Of a stretch of DNA of 54,248 nt, positions 1 through 7,873 are shown in pieces. Source of the DNA: Verrucomicrobiaceae bacterium. GTDB taxonomy: Bacteria > Verrucomicrobiota > Verrucomicrobiia > Verrucomicrobiales > Verrucomicrobiaceae. Below the pieces are notes generated by a model. It saw only the letters and a list, made by a program, of their open reading frames with translations. It searched no databases and was not told where the DNA came from. Position 1 is the stretch's first letter. Each line of letters opens with the position of its first letter. Where the stretch lies: contig JAGKWZ010000029.1 in NCBI GenBank assembly GCA_021151605.1, positions 1 through 54,248 on the forward strand, written 5' to 3'. A program made the translations under genes and the position numbers.

Positions 1-1266
1 GGCCTGAGCGAGTTCGAGGCGGCCGCTGCCGATGGAAAAAGGCTTCTGCGGGCCGAAGAGGCTCAAAAACTGCCGCGGCACGGCTTCGGCCTTCGTCAGC
101 GGATTGCCGCGGGTGAAGACGCGAGGTGTGACGGGCTGCGGACGGTCTTTTAAGATGCTGGCATGAACGGGCGCGGTGCTCGTTTTGATGAGAAAGCGAT
201 CCACCTCGCCCTGCGACTTCCACAGCTCGGTGGTGACGCCGGTGGGGAAATACATCTCGATGTTCGCGATGTGCTCGTCAGGCACAAAAGCAGGCGAATC
301 GGGCTGCTGGAGCACCTTTTCGGTCAATTCGATGCCGGGATGCTTTTCGAGCCAGGCGACGAAGCGATGAACGATGAAGGGATTGAGGTCGTTCGCATCA
401 AGGAGCTGCCCGAAGACTTCTTCGGGATACTTTTCGAGATCCTTGGTCGCTTTGAGGTAATCGGCGACGCGGTCGCGCGTGCGCTTCATCTGCTCCTCGC
501 GGCGTTTCGTCATGAGATCGCGGTTCTTTTTCACCAGCGCATCGAGTTCGGCGTTTTCGCCGCTGGCGCAGGGAACGAGCGCTTCCGCGCAGCTTTGGAA
601 GACGCCGTAGAGCGCGTAGTAGTCGCGTGTGGGGATGGGGTCGAATTTGTGATCGTGGCAGCGTGCGCACGACACGGTGAGCGCCTGCGTGCCGCGCATG
701 ACGGTGTCGATGCGGTCGTCGATGATGTCGTGTGTGACGCCGAGAAAGCGACGCCCAAGCGTGAGAAATCCCATCGCGGCGAGATCGGGTGAGTTTGGCG
801 GCACGACCTGATCTGCGGCGATCTGCAGAAGCAAAAAGCGGTCGTAGGGCATGTCGCCGTTCAGCGCACGAACGACCCAATCACGGTAGGCAGAGGCGTG
901 GACCCAGTTCTTTTCTTCGCGGGCATAGACGTAGCCTTTGGTGTCGGAGTAGCGGGCGATGTCCAGCCAGTGACGGGCCCATTGTTCGCCGTAGTGGGGA
1001 CTGGCGAGGAGTGAGTCGATGAGACGGGCGTAAGCTTCATCCGACAGGTCAGACGTGTCGGACACGTCGGACGGTGGCAGGCCGGTTAGATCAAGGTGAG
1101 TGCGGCGGATCAGCGTGCGGGCATCAGCGCGAGTGGCCGGTGTTTGGAGGTAAGCATCGATGCTCTTTCCCTTGCCGGGCTTCAGCGGCTGAAAAGCCCA
1201 GTGATCCGCCGAGACTGAACTCGTGGCGAGAAGAAGGGCGGTGATTTGGAGAAGGCGTAAGGACAT
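1..1266 (-). CDS. DUF1549/DUF1553 (PSD1-type) secreted protein, C-terminus cut by window edge
   Basis: The reverse strand is open from an ATG at 1266 to the window edge, giving 422 residues without a stop. Residues 1-20 form a signal peptide ending near SVSA. The following HWAFQP, the RRTHLDLTGLPP segment (about 54-66) and the HYGEQWARHWLDIARYSD block (about 91-108) are hallmarks of the DUF1549 domain of planctomycete/verrucomicrobial PSD1-type proteins. A CxxCH haem-like motif, CARCHDHKFDPIP, lies at 200-212. The family is usually 700-1000 residues with a C-terminal DUF1553 domain, so roughly half is missing. These proteins often sit beside sulfatases or DUF1501 genes and are thought to be periplasmic electron-transfer or polymer-degradation proteins; the precise reaction is unknown. 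The family call is firm, the function is not. Confidence 0.9.
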   Translation of the reverse strand, partial: MSLRLLQITALLLATSSVSADHWAFQPLKPGKGKSIDAYLQTPATRADARTLIRRTHLDLTGLPPSDVSDTSDLSDEAYARLIDSLLASPHYGEQWARHWLDIARYSDTKGYVYAREEKNWVHASAYRDWVVRALNGDMPYDRFLLLQIAADQVVPPNSPDLAAMGFLTLGRRFLGVTHDIIDDRIDTVMRGTQALTVSCARCHDHKFDPIPTRDYYALYGVFQSCAEALVPCASGENAELDALVKKNRDLMTKRREEQMKRTRDRVADYLKATKDLEKYPEEVFGQLLDANDLNPFIVHRFVAWLEKHPGIELTEKVLQQPDSPAFVPDEHIANIEMYFPTGVTTELWKSQGEVDRFLIKTSTAPVHASILKDRPQPVTPRVFTRGNPLTKAEAVPRQFLSLFGPQKPFSIGSGRLELAQA

Positions 1267-1418
1267 TCTATCAGTGATCAATTACGAGTCATAGCCATGA
1301 AGTCCTTCTAGAGGCAGAAGCAAACCAACCAAACATTCAGCCAGATGCGGGGCTGCGAAGCGCTCAGCTTTGCTAGAAAACTGGAGAGCCGCACGGCATC
1401 ATCCCCGTATTCCAAGCC
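1267..1418. other. Divergent intergenic region
   Basis: This 152-nt gap separates two divergent genes for secreted proteins and must hold both promoters. I see no clear operator or strong -35/-10 pair. Confidence 0.4.
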
Positions 1419-3611
1419 ATGCGCCTCGCTTTCCATCTGTTCGCTTCCGCCTTGATCCTCCTAACCACGTTGGCAAATGGCCAGATTCTCCCTGGCACGC
1501 AGCCGCTGGAAGCTAATCCTGACTTCTCGGCGACGATGGTAGCCGGCATCGACAAGATGGCACTTAGGCTGATTGAACAGTCAAATGCAGGCCGCAAGCC
1601 AACAAGAGAGAAGCTCAAGGCCGCTCTCGGCATCGTGGATGATCGAAAAGCGATGACCGCACTCGAACTCGTCGGCAACACATCCGAACCAGCGCTGCTG
1701 CTGGAAAATGAGCACTGCCGCGTTTTCCGCGTGCGCTGGCCGGTTTTCGAAGGCGTGCATGGCGAGGGGATCTATGTGCAACCGAAGTCGAAACCGCATG
1801 CTCGTGTCATCTATCTGCCTGATGCCAGCAGCGCTCCAGAGAAGCTGGTGGACGAGTTCTTGCTCACCACAGGCTGCGAAGTTGTCATTCCAGCACTGGT
1901 AAGCCGGGATTCGGAGTTCAGCACGAATGACAAGTTCGGGGTGAAGACGAATGTCACACATCGTGAGTGGATTTACCGTCAGTCGTATGAGCTGGGTCGC
2001 CACATTATCGGCTATGAAGTGCAAAAGGCTCTCTCCGTGGTGGATTGGTTTAAATCACAGCCAGAGCAGGTCCCTGTGCTTATCGCGGGCGTTGGTGAAG
2101 GTGGTATGCTGGCCCTGCATGCCGCAGCTATCGACGAGCGAATCGACAGCGTGTATTCAATGGGTTACTTCGCGCCACGAGAGGGTGTGTGGTCGGAGCC
2201 GCTCTATCGCAATGTCTTCGGACTGTTGCGTGATTTTGGCGATGCAGAGATCGCCAGTCTCATCGCACCGCGACCGTTGGCGTTACAGCACTTGTTTTAT
2301 CCAAAGCTAGCCGGACCGCCAGACGCGAAGCCGGGCGAGCGGGCAATCGCTGCGCCCGGAAAGCTTACCGAGCCAGATTTGCTGAGCTTCCAAGCTGAGA
2401 TCGAGCGCACTAAGGTGCTCGCTCCAACCAGCCGCATTCAGAGCTGCACACAGGAAACCAGCAACGAGCAGATCATTCGTCACATCTTCCCCAAAGCGAC
2501 TGCCGAGGCTGCTCTCAAGACGCTGAAAGTTACGGGAACCGTCTTCCATCTCAAACCCGATGCCACGCGCCAAAAACGCCTTGTTCGCGAGTTGGAGGCC
2601 TTCACGCAGCGATTGCTCGTGAGCACAGAAATGGAGCGTGATACCGAGTTTTGGAAAAAACTACCCATGGGGTCAGTGGCGGACTTTGAGAAGCATACCG
2701 CTGCTGAACGTGACCGATTCTGGAACGAAGTGATCGGCCGTCTGCCTGATCCAAATTTGCCGATGAATGCTAAGAGTCGCTTTGTCCGCGAAACTGACAA
2801 GGTCACCATCCACGAAGTGACTCTCGACGTGTGGCAGGATGTCTTCGCATGGGGTTGGCTGTGTGTGCCAAAGAAACTCAAATCCGGCGAAAAAAGACCA
2901 GTCGTGGTCTGCCAGCATGGTTTGGAAGGCATTCCCGAAGATACGGTCACCGATGATCCTACGAATCGTGCCGTGCAATACTACCACGCCTTCGCCCAAC
3001 GCCTCGCCGAGCAAGGCTTTGTCACCTTCGCACCGCACAACCCTTATCGCGGCAAGGATTCTTTTCGAACGCTCCAGCGGAAGCTCAATCCGCTCGGCCT
3101 CACCCTTTACAGTGTGATCAATGGTCAGCATCAGCGCATTCTGGAATGGCTGAAGAGCCAGCCATTCACCCAGCAGGACAAGATCGCCTTCTACGGCCTT
3201 AGCTACGGCGGGAAGTCAGCCATGCGCACACCTGCTGTTCTGAAGGATTATTGTCTGAGCATCTGCAGCGGCGACTTCAACGAATGGGTGCGCAAATGTG
3301 TGAGCACCGACATGCCAATGAGCTACATCGCCACAGGCGAATATGAAATCTGGGAGTGGAACATGGGCCGCACTTTTAACTACGCCGAAATGGCCGCTTT
3401 GATCGCTCCGAGGCCTTTCATGGTCGAGCGCGGCCACAACGACGGCGTTGGCAATGACGAGTGGGTGAATTATGAATTCGCCAAAGTTCGTCGCCTCTAC
3501 AATAAGCTAGGCATCGGCAGCAGCACCACTATCGAGCACTTCGACGGACCCCACACGATCCACGGCGTCGGCACTTTTGAGTTTCTGAAGGAGAAGCTGG
3601 GATGGAGGTAA
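1419..3611 (+). CDS. Secreted tandem alpha/beta hydrolase (acetyl-xylan-esterase / dienelactone hydrolase-like)
   Basis: The 730-residue protein starts with a signal peptide (hydrophobic 4-18, cleavage near ANG-Q) and contains two alpha/beta-hydrolase-like halves. The C-terminal half has an intact nucleophile elbow GLSYGG with Ser595, followed by a PRPFMVERGHNDGVG segment that could supply the acid and an EHFDGPHTIHG segment that could supply the histidine. This pattern is typical of the acetyl xylan esterase/dienelactone hydrolase clan. The N-terminal half has the same context but its elbow reads GVGEGG (224-229), with Gly226 where the catalytic Ser should be, so it is probably inactive. A periplasmic or extracellular esterase on plant or algal polymers is plausible; the substrate is not visible. 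It is a single gene, divergent from the PSD1-type gene. Confidence 0.85.
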   Translation: MRLAFHLFASALILLTTLANGQILPGTQPLEANPDFSATMVAGIDKMALRLIEQSNAGRKPTREKLKAALGIVDDRKAMTALELVGNTSEPALLLENEHCRVFRVRWPVFEGVHGEGIYVQPKSKPHARVIYLPDASSAPEKLVDEFLLTTGCEVVIPALVSRDSEFSTNDKFGVKTNVTHREWIYRQSYELGRHIIGYEVQKALSVVDWFKSQPEQVPVLIAGVGEGGMLALHAAAIDERIDSVYSMGYFAPREGVWSEPLYRNVFGLLRDFGDAEIASLIAPRPLALQHLFYPKLAGPPDAKPGERAIAAPGKLTEPDLLSFQAEIERTKVLAPTSRIQSCTQETSNEQIIRHIFPKATAEAALKTLKVTGTVFHLKPDATRQKRLVRELEAFTQRLLVSTEMERDTEFWKKLPMGSVADFEKHTAAERDRFWNEVIGRLPDPNLPMNAKSRFVRETDKVTIHEVTLDVWQDVFAWGWLCVPKKLKSGEKRPVVVCQHGLEGIPEDTVTDDPTNRAVQYYHAFAQRLAEQGFVTFAPHNPYRGKDSFRTLQRKLNPLGLTLYSVINGQHQRILEWLKSQPFTQQDKIAFYGLSYGGKSAMRTPAVLKDYCLSICSGDFNEWVRKCVSTDMPMSYIATGEYEIWEWNMGRTFNYAEMAALIAPRPFMVERGHNDGVGNDEWVNYEFAKVRRLYNKLGIGSSTTIEHFDGPHTIHGVGTFEFLKEKLGWR

Positions 3612-3639
3612 AAACTTCTTCTCCCAAGATAGCCGTGCA

Positions 3640-4809
3640 TTAAATCCGCAGAAACGCCCGCTGACGGTACAGCCAGAAGCAGAGCAGCCATAAGACGGCG
3701 AGAACACTGCACCTCTCAATCACGGGTCCCCAGGTCGAAGCAAACAGACCAGCCATGCCGTGCTTGGCGAGTTGCTGGCTGATCCAGCCTGCAGTGAGAC
3801 TATGCATGACGTAGATGAAGATGCTGTTCATGCCCACGACCACGAAAGGGAAAACAAGTCGCCGCTGTCCTGCGACCTCAACGAGCCAGTAGAAGAAGGA
3901 AAGCAGCAGCAACACCCAGCCACCGCTGAAAATGGCCCAAGAGGGAGTCCAGATACGCTTCACCACAGGGCAGGCCACAAAACCGAGCACAGTCCCAATG
4001 AGCAGACAAACGATGCCGATAGCAATCAAGCGACCACATTTATGACCATGCGAAAACTTGCCATTTACTAGAAAATGCCCTGTGACAGCGCCTCCTAGCA
4101 TCGTAGCCAGCGCAGGAACGAAGTTTAGTGTCTGGTAGCCACCCGCATTATAAACAAAAGTTTGGGCGCGAGGGAAAAGATTCAGCAACCAGCGGTCCAG
4201 CTCGGCAGCTGCATTGGTGTGTATGTTCCAATGGGCAAAAAAACCTTGCAAGATACCCTCCGCTGGAGGTTTGGCGCTTTGTATATCGGCAAGCTGCTCA
4301 GGAGTCGGCAATGGCTGCTGATAGAACCAAAGCCAGTCTCCTACCAGAATAAGAATGATCGCAGCCAGGCAGAATTCCCAACCCAACCCCGAAAGGACCA
4401 CAAGGAAAACATACACCAGCCCGATCTGAGCGAGCACATTGGTAAAAACCCAATTCGTCATGGAATCCTTACTCTGAGTACTCAGAAGTACGGCAAGCAA
4501 AACCAGAAGAATCGCCCTGATCAGGGCATGCCAACTGAGCCTGAAAAAGCCTTGTCCCTCAGCGCGACGGCGCACCACTGAAAGGGGAACCGACACTCCG
4601 ACCATAAACATAAAACTTGGCTGAATGAGATCCCAAAGAGCACATCCCTGCCAGGGAACATGAGAAACTTGATACTTTATCTGAGCCCACCACCACGAAT
4701 CGGGATTGGCCGTGGCCATTTGGGCCAAGCCAAAGCCTGAAGATGCCATGAGCAGCATGACGAAGCCACGGAAAGCATCCAGAGAAATGAGACGTTGGTT
4801 GGGAGGCAT
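3640..4809 (-). CDS. DUF5009 / heparan-alpha-glucosaminide N-acetyltransferase-like membrane protein (NagX type)
   Basis: This 389-residue polytopic membrane protein opens with RLISLDAFRGFVMLLM, the signature start of the DUF5009/NagX family related to lysosomal HGSNAT. About ten hydrophobic segments follow, with the conserved WDLIQPSFMFMVGVSVPLS segment near residue 60-77 and GMNSIFIYVMHS near the C-terminus. The family is thought to move acetyl groups across the membrane onto amino sugars, or to act as a related acyltransferase. Nothing nearby identifies the substrate. It is convergent with the hydrolase gene (28-nt gap) and downstream of the response regulator gene, from which a terminator separates it, so it probably has its own promoter. 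Confidence 0.85.
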   Translation of the reverse strand: MPPNQRLISLDAFRGFVMLLMASSGFGLAQMATANPDSWWWAQIKYQVSHVPWQGCALWDLIQPSFMFMVGVSVPLSVVRRRAEGQGFFRLSWHALIRAILLVLLAVLLSTQSKDSMTNWVFTNVLAQIGLVYVFLVVLSGLGWEFCLAAIILILVGDWLWFYQQPLPTPEQLADIQSAKPPAEGILQGFFAHWNIHTNAAAELDRWLLNLFPRAQTFVYNAGGYQTLNFVPALATMLGGAVTGHFLVNGKFSHGHKCGRLIAIGIVCLLIGTVLGFVACPVVKRIWTPSWAIFSGGWVLLLLSFFYWLVEVAGQRRLVFPFVVVGMNSIFIYVMHSLTAGWISQQLAKHGMAGLFASTWGPVIERCSVLAVLWLLCFWLYRQRAFLRI

Positions 4810-4865
4810 CCGGTATCTACGCTCCGATCAAGGCTGGCTTTGCCTTTGGAGCATGAACTTGGGCA

Positions 4866-4902
4866 TAAAAAAACCGTTCGGCCACCCCAGCCCGAACGGT
4901 TT
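4866..4902 (-). terminator. Rho-independent terminator of the response regulator gene
   Basis: An 11-bp perfect stem (AAACCGTTCGG at 4871-4881 paired with CCGAACGGTTT at 4892-4902) has a 10-nt loop. Read on the minus strand it is followed by a run of T. It lies 27 nt beyond the stop of the response regulator gene. Confidence 0.9.
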
Positions 4903-4928
4903 GATGAATTCGCCTGATGGCTTGGATG

Positions 4929-5636
4929 CTATTTCTCCACCCAGCGCACTGCTTCCATAAGAAGTTCGCGAGCGGAATCCAGACCCAGTTTTTGACGAAT
5001 GTTTGCCTTGTGAGCATCCACAGTTTTAGAGCTTAGAGACAGCTTCTCGGCGATGCCGTGGGAATCCATCCCACGTCCCACCATCTCGAAGATCTCGAGC
5101 TGGCGGTCACTTAGGAGGCGTCCTGGCTCACCACGAGCCGCAGTGCCGCGCAGGCTGCCTCCAGTAACTATGCTGGACAGCAGATTCGCGCTGAAAAAGA
5201 AGCCACCACTGAGAACCTGGCGGATAGCAAGAGCGATGCGGTTGCCCGGCTCGCTTTTCATCATATAACCCATGGCACCTGCTCGTAGGCAGCGCTCAGC
5301 GTAGGCATTTTCATCGTGCATGGAGAAGACCAAAAGCAGCACTCCAGGACATGCTTCTTTAATGCTTTTGATGCCATCAATTCCGTTTCTGTCCTTGATA
5401 TTGAAGTCGAGGATGAGGACGGCAGGTTTAATTTTATTAATTTCTGCTATGGCAGCAGTCTCGTCGCCTGAGTAGCCGACGATTTCGATGTCATCGAGAC
5501 CATCAAGGACTTTTTTTAGCCCCTCGATCACGACAGGGTGCTCGTCAAGGATGTAGATTTTATGTTTCACGGTAGGTATTTGGTGTTGTATTTTCTTGGT
5601 CTGGTTGGGGTGGAAATCTTTGGGATAAGCTGACAC
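4929..5636 (-). CDS. NarL/FixJ-type response regulator (orphan)
   Basis: The 235-residue protein has an N-terminal receiver domain (about 25-145): acidic pair Asp31-Glu32, phospho-acceptor Asp77 in LILDFNIKDRNGID, and a conserved Lys near YMMKSEPG. The C-terminal LuxR-type helix-turn-helix (about 170-230) carries LSDRQLEIFEMVGRGM and SSKTVDAHKANIRQKL. The start at 5636 is a GTG preceded by a GAGG Shine-Dalgarno about 6 nt upstream, which supports the 24-residue extension before the domain. No histidine kinase is adjacent, so its partner is unknown. The gene has its own terminator and is a single transcription unit, divergent from the GNAT/nitrilase pair. Confidence 0.9.
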   Translation of the reverse strand: MSAYPKDFHPNQTKKIQHQIPTVKHKIYILDEHPVVIEGLKKVLDGLDDIEIVGYSGDETAAIAEINKIKPAVLILDFNIKDRNGIDGIKSIKEACPGVLLLVFSMHDENAYAERCLRAGAMGYMMKSEPGNRIALAIRQVLSGGFFFSANLLSSIVTGGSLRGTAARGEPGRLLSDRQLEIFEMVGRGMDSHGIAEKLSLSSKTVDAHKANIRQKLGLDSARELLMEAVRWVEK

Positions 5637-5849
5637 TTGTCCTCAATTACGTATCAAGCAAGCAAGTAGAGACAGGAAATGGTCTGTAGTGTTCATTTAT
5701 ATAATTAGGAAACAGACAATAGATAGCGGGGCATTCAGGCTGATTGATAGTGAGATTCGGATATGAGCGCGACAGCTTTTTTCATTTCGAATTATATATC
5801 CTATCCTTTTCTGGGATACAGGTAATTTAATTCCAGGGCACCCTCATTT
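5637..5849. other. AT-rich divergent intergenic region
   Basis: This 213-nt region is clearly more AT-rich than its surroundings and separates the response regulator gene from the GNAT/nitrilase operon. It should contain both promoters. A short inverted pair TATCC/GGATA lies around 5807-5819. I cannot assign specific boxes. Confidence 0.4.
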
Positions 5850-6467
5850 TTGTCTCACGTGAATTACGACCCCTTGCATTTTTTAAGTCTACGAAATAGC
5901 GACATCTCATCACATCTGGATGCGATCGGAAGTCTCCGCCTGCGCGTCTTCCGAGAATACCCGTATTTATACGAAGGAACAGCCGATGAGGAGCGCCATT
6001 ACCTCAACACTTATGTGCAGGCTCCCAGCAGTCTCGTAGTCCTGGCAGTGTCAGGAGAGGAAATTATCGGGGCCACAACCTGCGTCAGCATGAGTGAAGG
6101 CGATGCGTCGTTCCGGTCTTGCTTTGAAAAATCAGCCTTCCCCATCCAGAACATTTGTTACTTGGGCGAGTCAGTACTTCTGCCCAGCTATCGCGGCCGT
6201 GGCATAGGCAAAGTCTTCTGTCAGATGCGCCTGGATCATGCACGACAGATGGGGGCCAAAATCGCCGCATTTTGCGCGGTTGACCGACCGCTGAATCATC
6301 CACTGCGTCCTGCTGACTATCGCCCTCTGGATGGATTCTGGGAGTCCCTCGGCTTCCGAAAGCATCCTGAACTCCAGGCCAAGTTTACCTGGAAGGAAGT
6401 GGGTGAAGCCGTCGAAACACCTAAAACACTCACTTTCTGGCTAAAGTCTCTACATGAAGCTCAATAG
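5850..6467 (+). CDS. GNAT family N-acetyltransferase
   Basis: The 205-residue protein has the GNAT fold motifs: a long N-terminal segment with RLRVFREYPYLYEG, the beta-strand GEEIIGATTC, and the acetyl-CoA-binding loop LPSYRGRGIGKVFC (Q/RxxGxG/A type) near residues 111-124. The start is either TTG at 5850 or GTG at 5859; neither has a convincing ribosome-binding site. The gene overlaps the downstream nitrilase-family gene by 14 nt. In many bacteria the same two activities occur as one fused protein, so the pair probably acts on one substrate, perhaps an amide or amine metabolite or an N-terminal modification. The acceptor is unknown. Confidence 0.85.
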   Translation: MSHVNYDPLHFLSLRNSDISSHLDAIGSLRLRVFREYPYLYEGTADEERHYLNTYVQAPSSLVVLAVSGEEIIGATTCVSMSEGDASFRSCFEKSAFPIQNICYLGESVLLPSYRGRGIGKVFCQMRLDHARQMGAKIAAFCAVDRPLNHPLRPADYRPLDGFWESLGFRKHPELQAKFTWKEVGEAVETPKTLTFWLKSLHEAQ

Positions 6468-7356
6468 AATGAGATCTCTGAAGCTCGACCTAATTACCTA
6501 TGACCCAGGTTTGCCCGCAGCCAGCGCAAACGAGTTTGCGGATGAGGTCATCTCCAAGGTCGCTAAGTCCTGGGGCAGCGGCGCCGACTTGGTGGTATTG
6601 CCGGAGTTTATCTGGCTAGGTCTGTCCCCCCATCTTGCCTCCACCTCATCCGAGCCGTTGCGAGGTCTGGCGGATTTCTTTTGGAACGAATTGCTTCCCA
6701 AGCTTCGGGAACACTTCTCCATTTCAGGAAAAGCGGTCGTCTTAGGCACTGTGCCTTGCGTTTTGCCAGACAGCCAGATTCGCAATCGTTCGCTGATCTT
6801 TGCGGACGGCAGAATGTTTCACCAAGACAAACTACACCTGACTCCATGGGAAAATGCCTTCTCTCCTGGCGAGCAATTGCTCGTTTGGCAATTTCACGGA
6901 TTCCGCATGGCTGTCGTCATCTGCCTGGATATCGAGATCCCGGAACTCTCTGCTCGACTACGCGATTGCGGCCTGGACCTCATCCTTTGTCCGAGCGCCA
7001 CGGAAACCACCCTTGGAGTGGAAAGGGTAAACCGCTGCGCCTCTGCTCGCGCCGTAGAGCTCGGCTGCTACGTCGGCGTCAGTCATCTCATTGGTCGTGC
7101 CGACTGCGAACTCATCGATGAAAATGTAGGGCTGGCAGCCATTTACCGTCCTTCACAGTCAGCCTTTCGGCACCAGCCAAGGAACGAACAAACGGAAATT
7201 CACGCCAGTGGCTCGCAGACTTTGAGAGTCGTTTTGGAGCAAAAGCCGCTGGAAGCCATGCGCAGGATGATCAGTGAGACGAATCCTTCCCATCTTGGCA
7301 AAAAAATGGCTGGCATTGAGCGCTGCATTCAGATCGAATCGCTTGATCAAACTTAA
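6454..7356 (+). CDS. Carbon-nitrogen hydrolase (nitrilase superfamily)
   Basis: The 300-residue protein carries the Glu-Lys-Cys triad of the nitrilase superfamily: Glu51 in VVLPEF, Lys126 in HQDKLHLTPWE and Cys157 in VVICLDIEIPE. Members hydrolyse amide or nitrile bonds in the cytoplasm. The start at 6454 overlaps the GNAT gene by 14 nt; an alternative ATG at 6469 would begin just after the GNAT stop. Known fused GNAT-C/N-hydrolase proteins make a joint function likely. mscL begins 13 nt downstream and may be co-transcribed. The substrate cannot be told from sequence. Confidence 0.9.
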   Translation: MKLNRMRSLKLDLITYDPGLPAASANEFADEVISKVAKSWGSGADLVVLPEFIWLGLSPHLASTSSEPLRGLADFFWNELLPKLREHFSISGKAVVLGTVPCVLPDSQIRNRSLIFADGRMFHQDKLHLTPWENAFSPGEQLLVWQFHGFRMAVVICLDIEIPELSARLRDCGLDLILCPSATETTLGVERVNRCASARAVELGCYVGVSHLIGRADCELIDENVGLAAIYRPSQSAFRHQPRNEQTEIHASGSQTLRVVLEQKPLEAMRRMISETNPSHLGKKMAGIERCIQIESLDQT

Positions 7357-7369
7357 CCACCCTTAATCC

Positions 7370-7816
7370 ATGCTCGACGAGTTCAAAAAATTTATCCTCA
7401 AAGGCAATGTCGTAGATCTCTCCACCGGTGTGATCATTGGAGCTGCCTTCGGCAACATTGTCACCGCCTTTACCAAAGGCATCGTCGAACCCATCCTCGG
7501 AATTTTTGGCGGTGGCCCTAATCCAGATCTGAAGCTCAAACTGGGCGAAAAAACCATTGATGTAGTCAAAAAAACCGCCAACGGCACTGAAGAGACGGTC
7601 AAAGAAATCGTCCCCATCCTCCAACTCGATATCGGAGCCATCGTCGGAGCTTTCATCGGCTTCCTCATCACCGCAGCGGTGATCTTTTTTGTCATCGTCA
7701 AACCAGCCAACAAACTTATTTCCCTGATGAAAAAAGAGGAAGCTGCAGCGCCGCCAGCGGCTCCTGCCGCAGACATTGTGCTGCTGACGGAAATCAGAGA
7801 TCTGCTGAAAAAGTAA
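7370..7816 (+). CDS. mscL: Large-conductance mechanosensitive channel MscL
   Basis: The 148-residue protein starts with FKKFILKGNVVDLSTGVIIGAAFG, the diagnostic MscL N-terminal helix and first transmembrane segment. A periplasmic loop follows, then a second membrane segment (about 83-107, GAIVGAFIGFLITAAVIFFVI) and the cytoplasmic C-terminal bundle ending LLTEIRDLLKK. It forms the homopentameric pressure-release channel used during hypo-osmotic shock. Length is normal for the family, with a somewhat Ala/Pro-rich linker before the last helix. It follows the nitrilase gene by 13 nt and is closed by a strong terminator. Confidence 0.97.
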   Translation: MLDEFKKFILKGNVVDLSTGVIIGAAFGNIVTAFTKGIVEPILGIFGGGPNPDLKLKLGEKTIDVVKKTANGTEETVKEIVPILQLDIGAIVGAFIGFLITAAVIFFVIVKPANKLISLMKKEEAAAPPAAPAADIVLLTEIRDLLKK

Positions 7817-7832
7817 CTCTCCTCGATTCTCA

Positions 7833-7866
7833 AGCGCCCGTGACCTTGGAGTCGCGGGCGCTTTTT
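7833..7866 (+). terminator. Rho-independent terminator after mscL
   Basis: The stem AGCGCCCG (7833-7840) pairs with CGGGCGCT (7855-7862) across a 14-nt loop and is followed by TTTT. It lies 17 nt past the mscL stop. The opposite strand has no T-run after the stem, so it is not an obvious terminator for the convergent ABC gene. Confidence 0.88.
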
Positions 7867-7873
7867 CATGGCC

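Noticed and set aside
7833..7866. Bidirectional terminator also serving the ABC ATPase gene
   Set aside because: The minus strand has no T-run after the stem, so only the mscL direction is supported.
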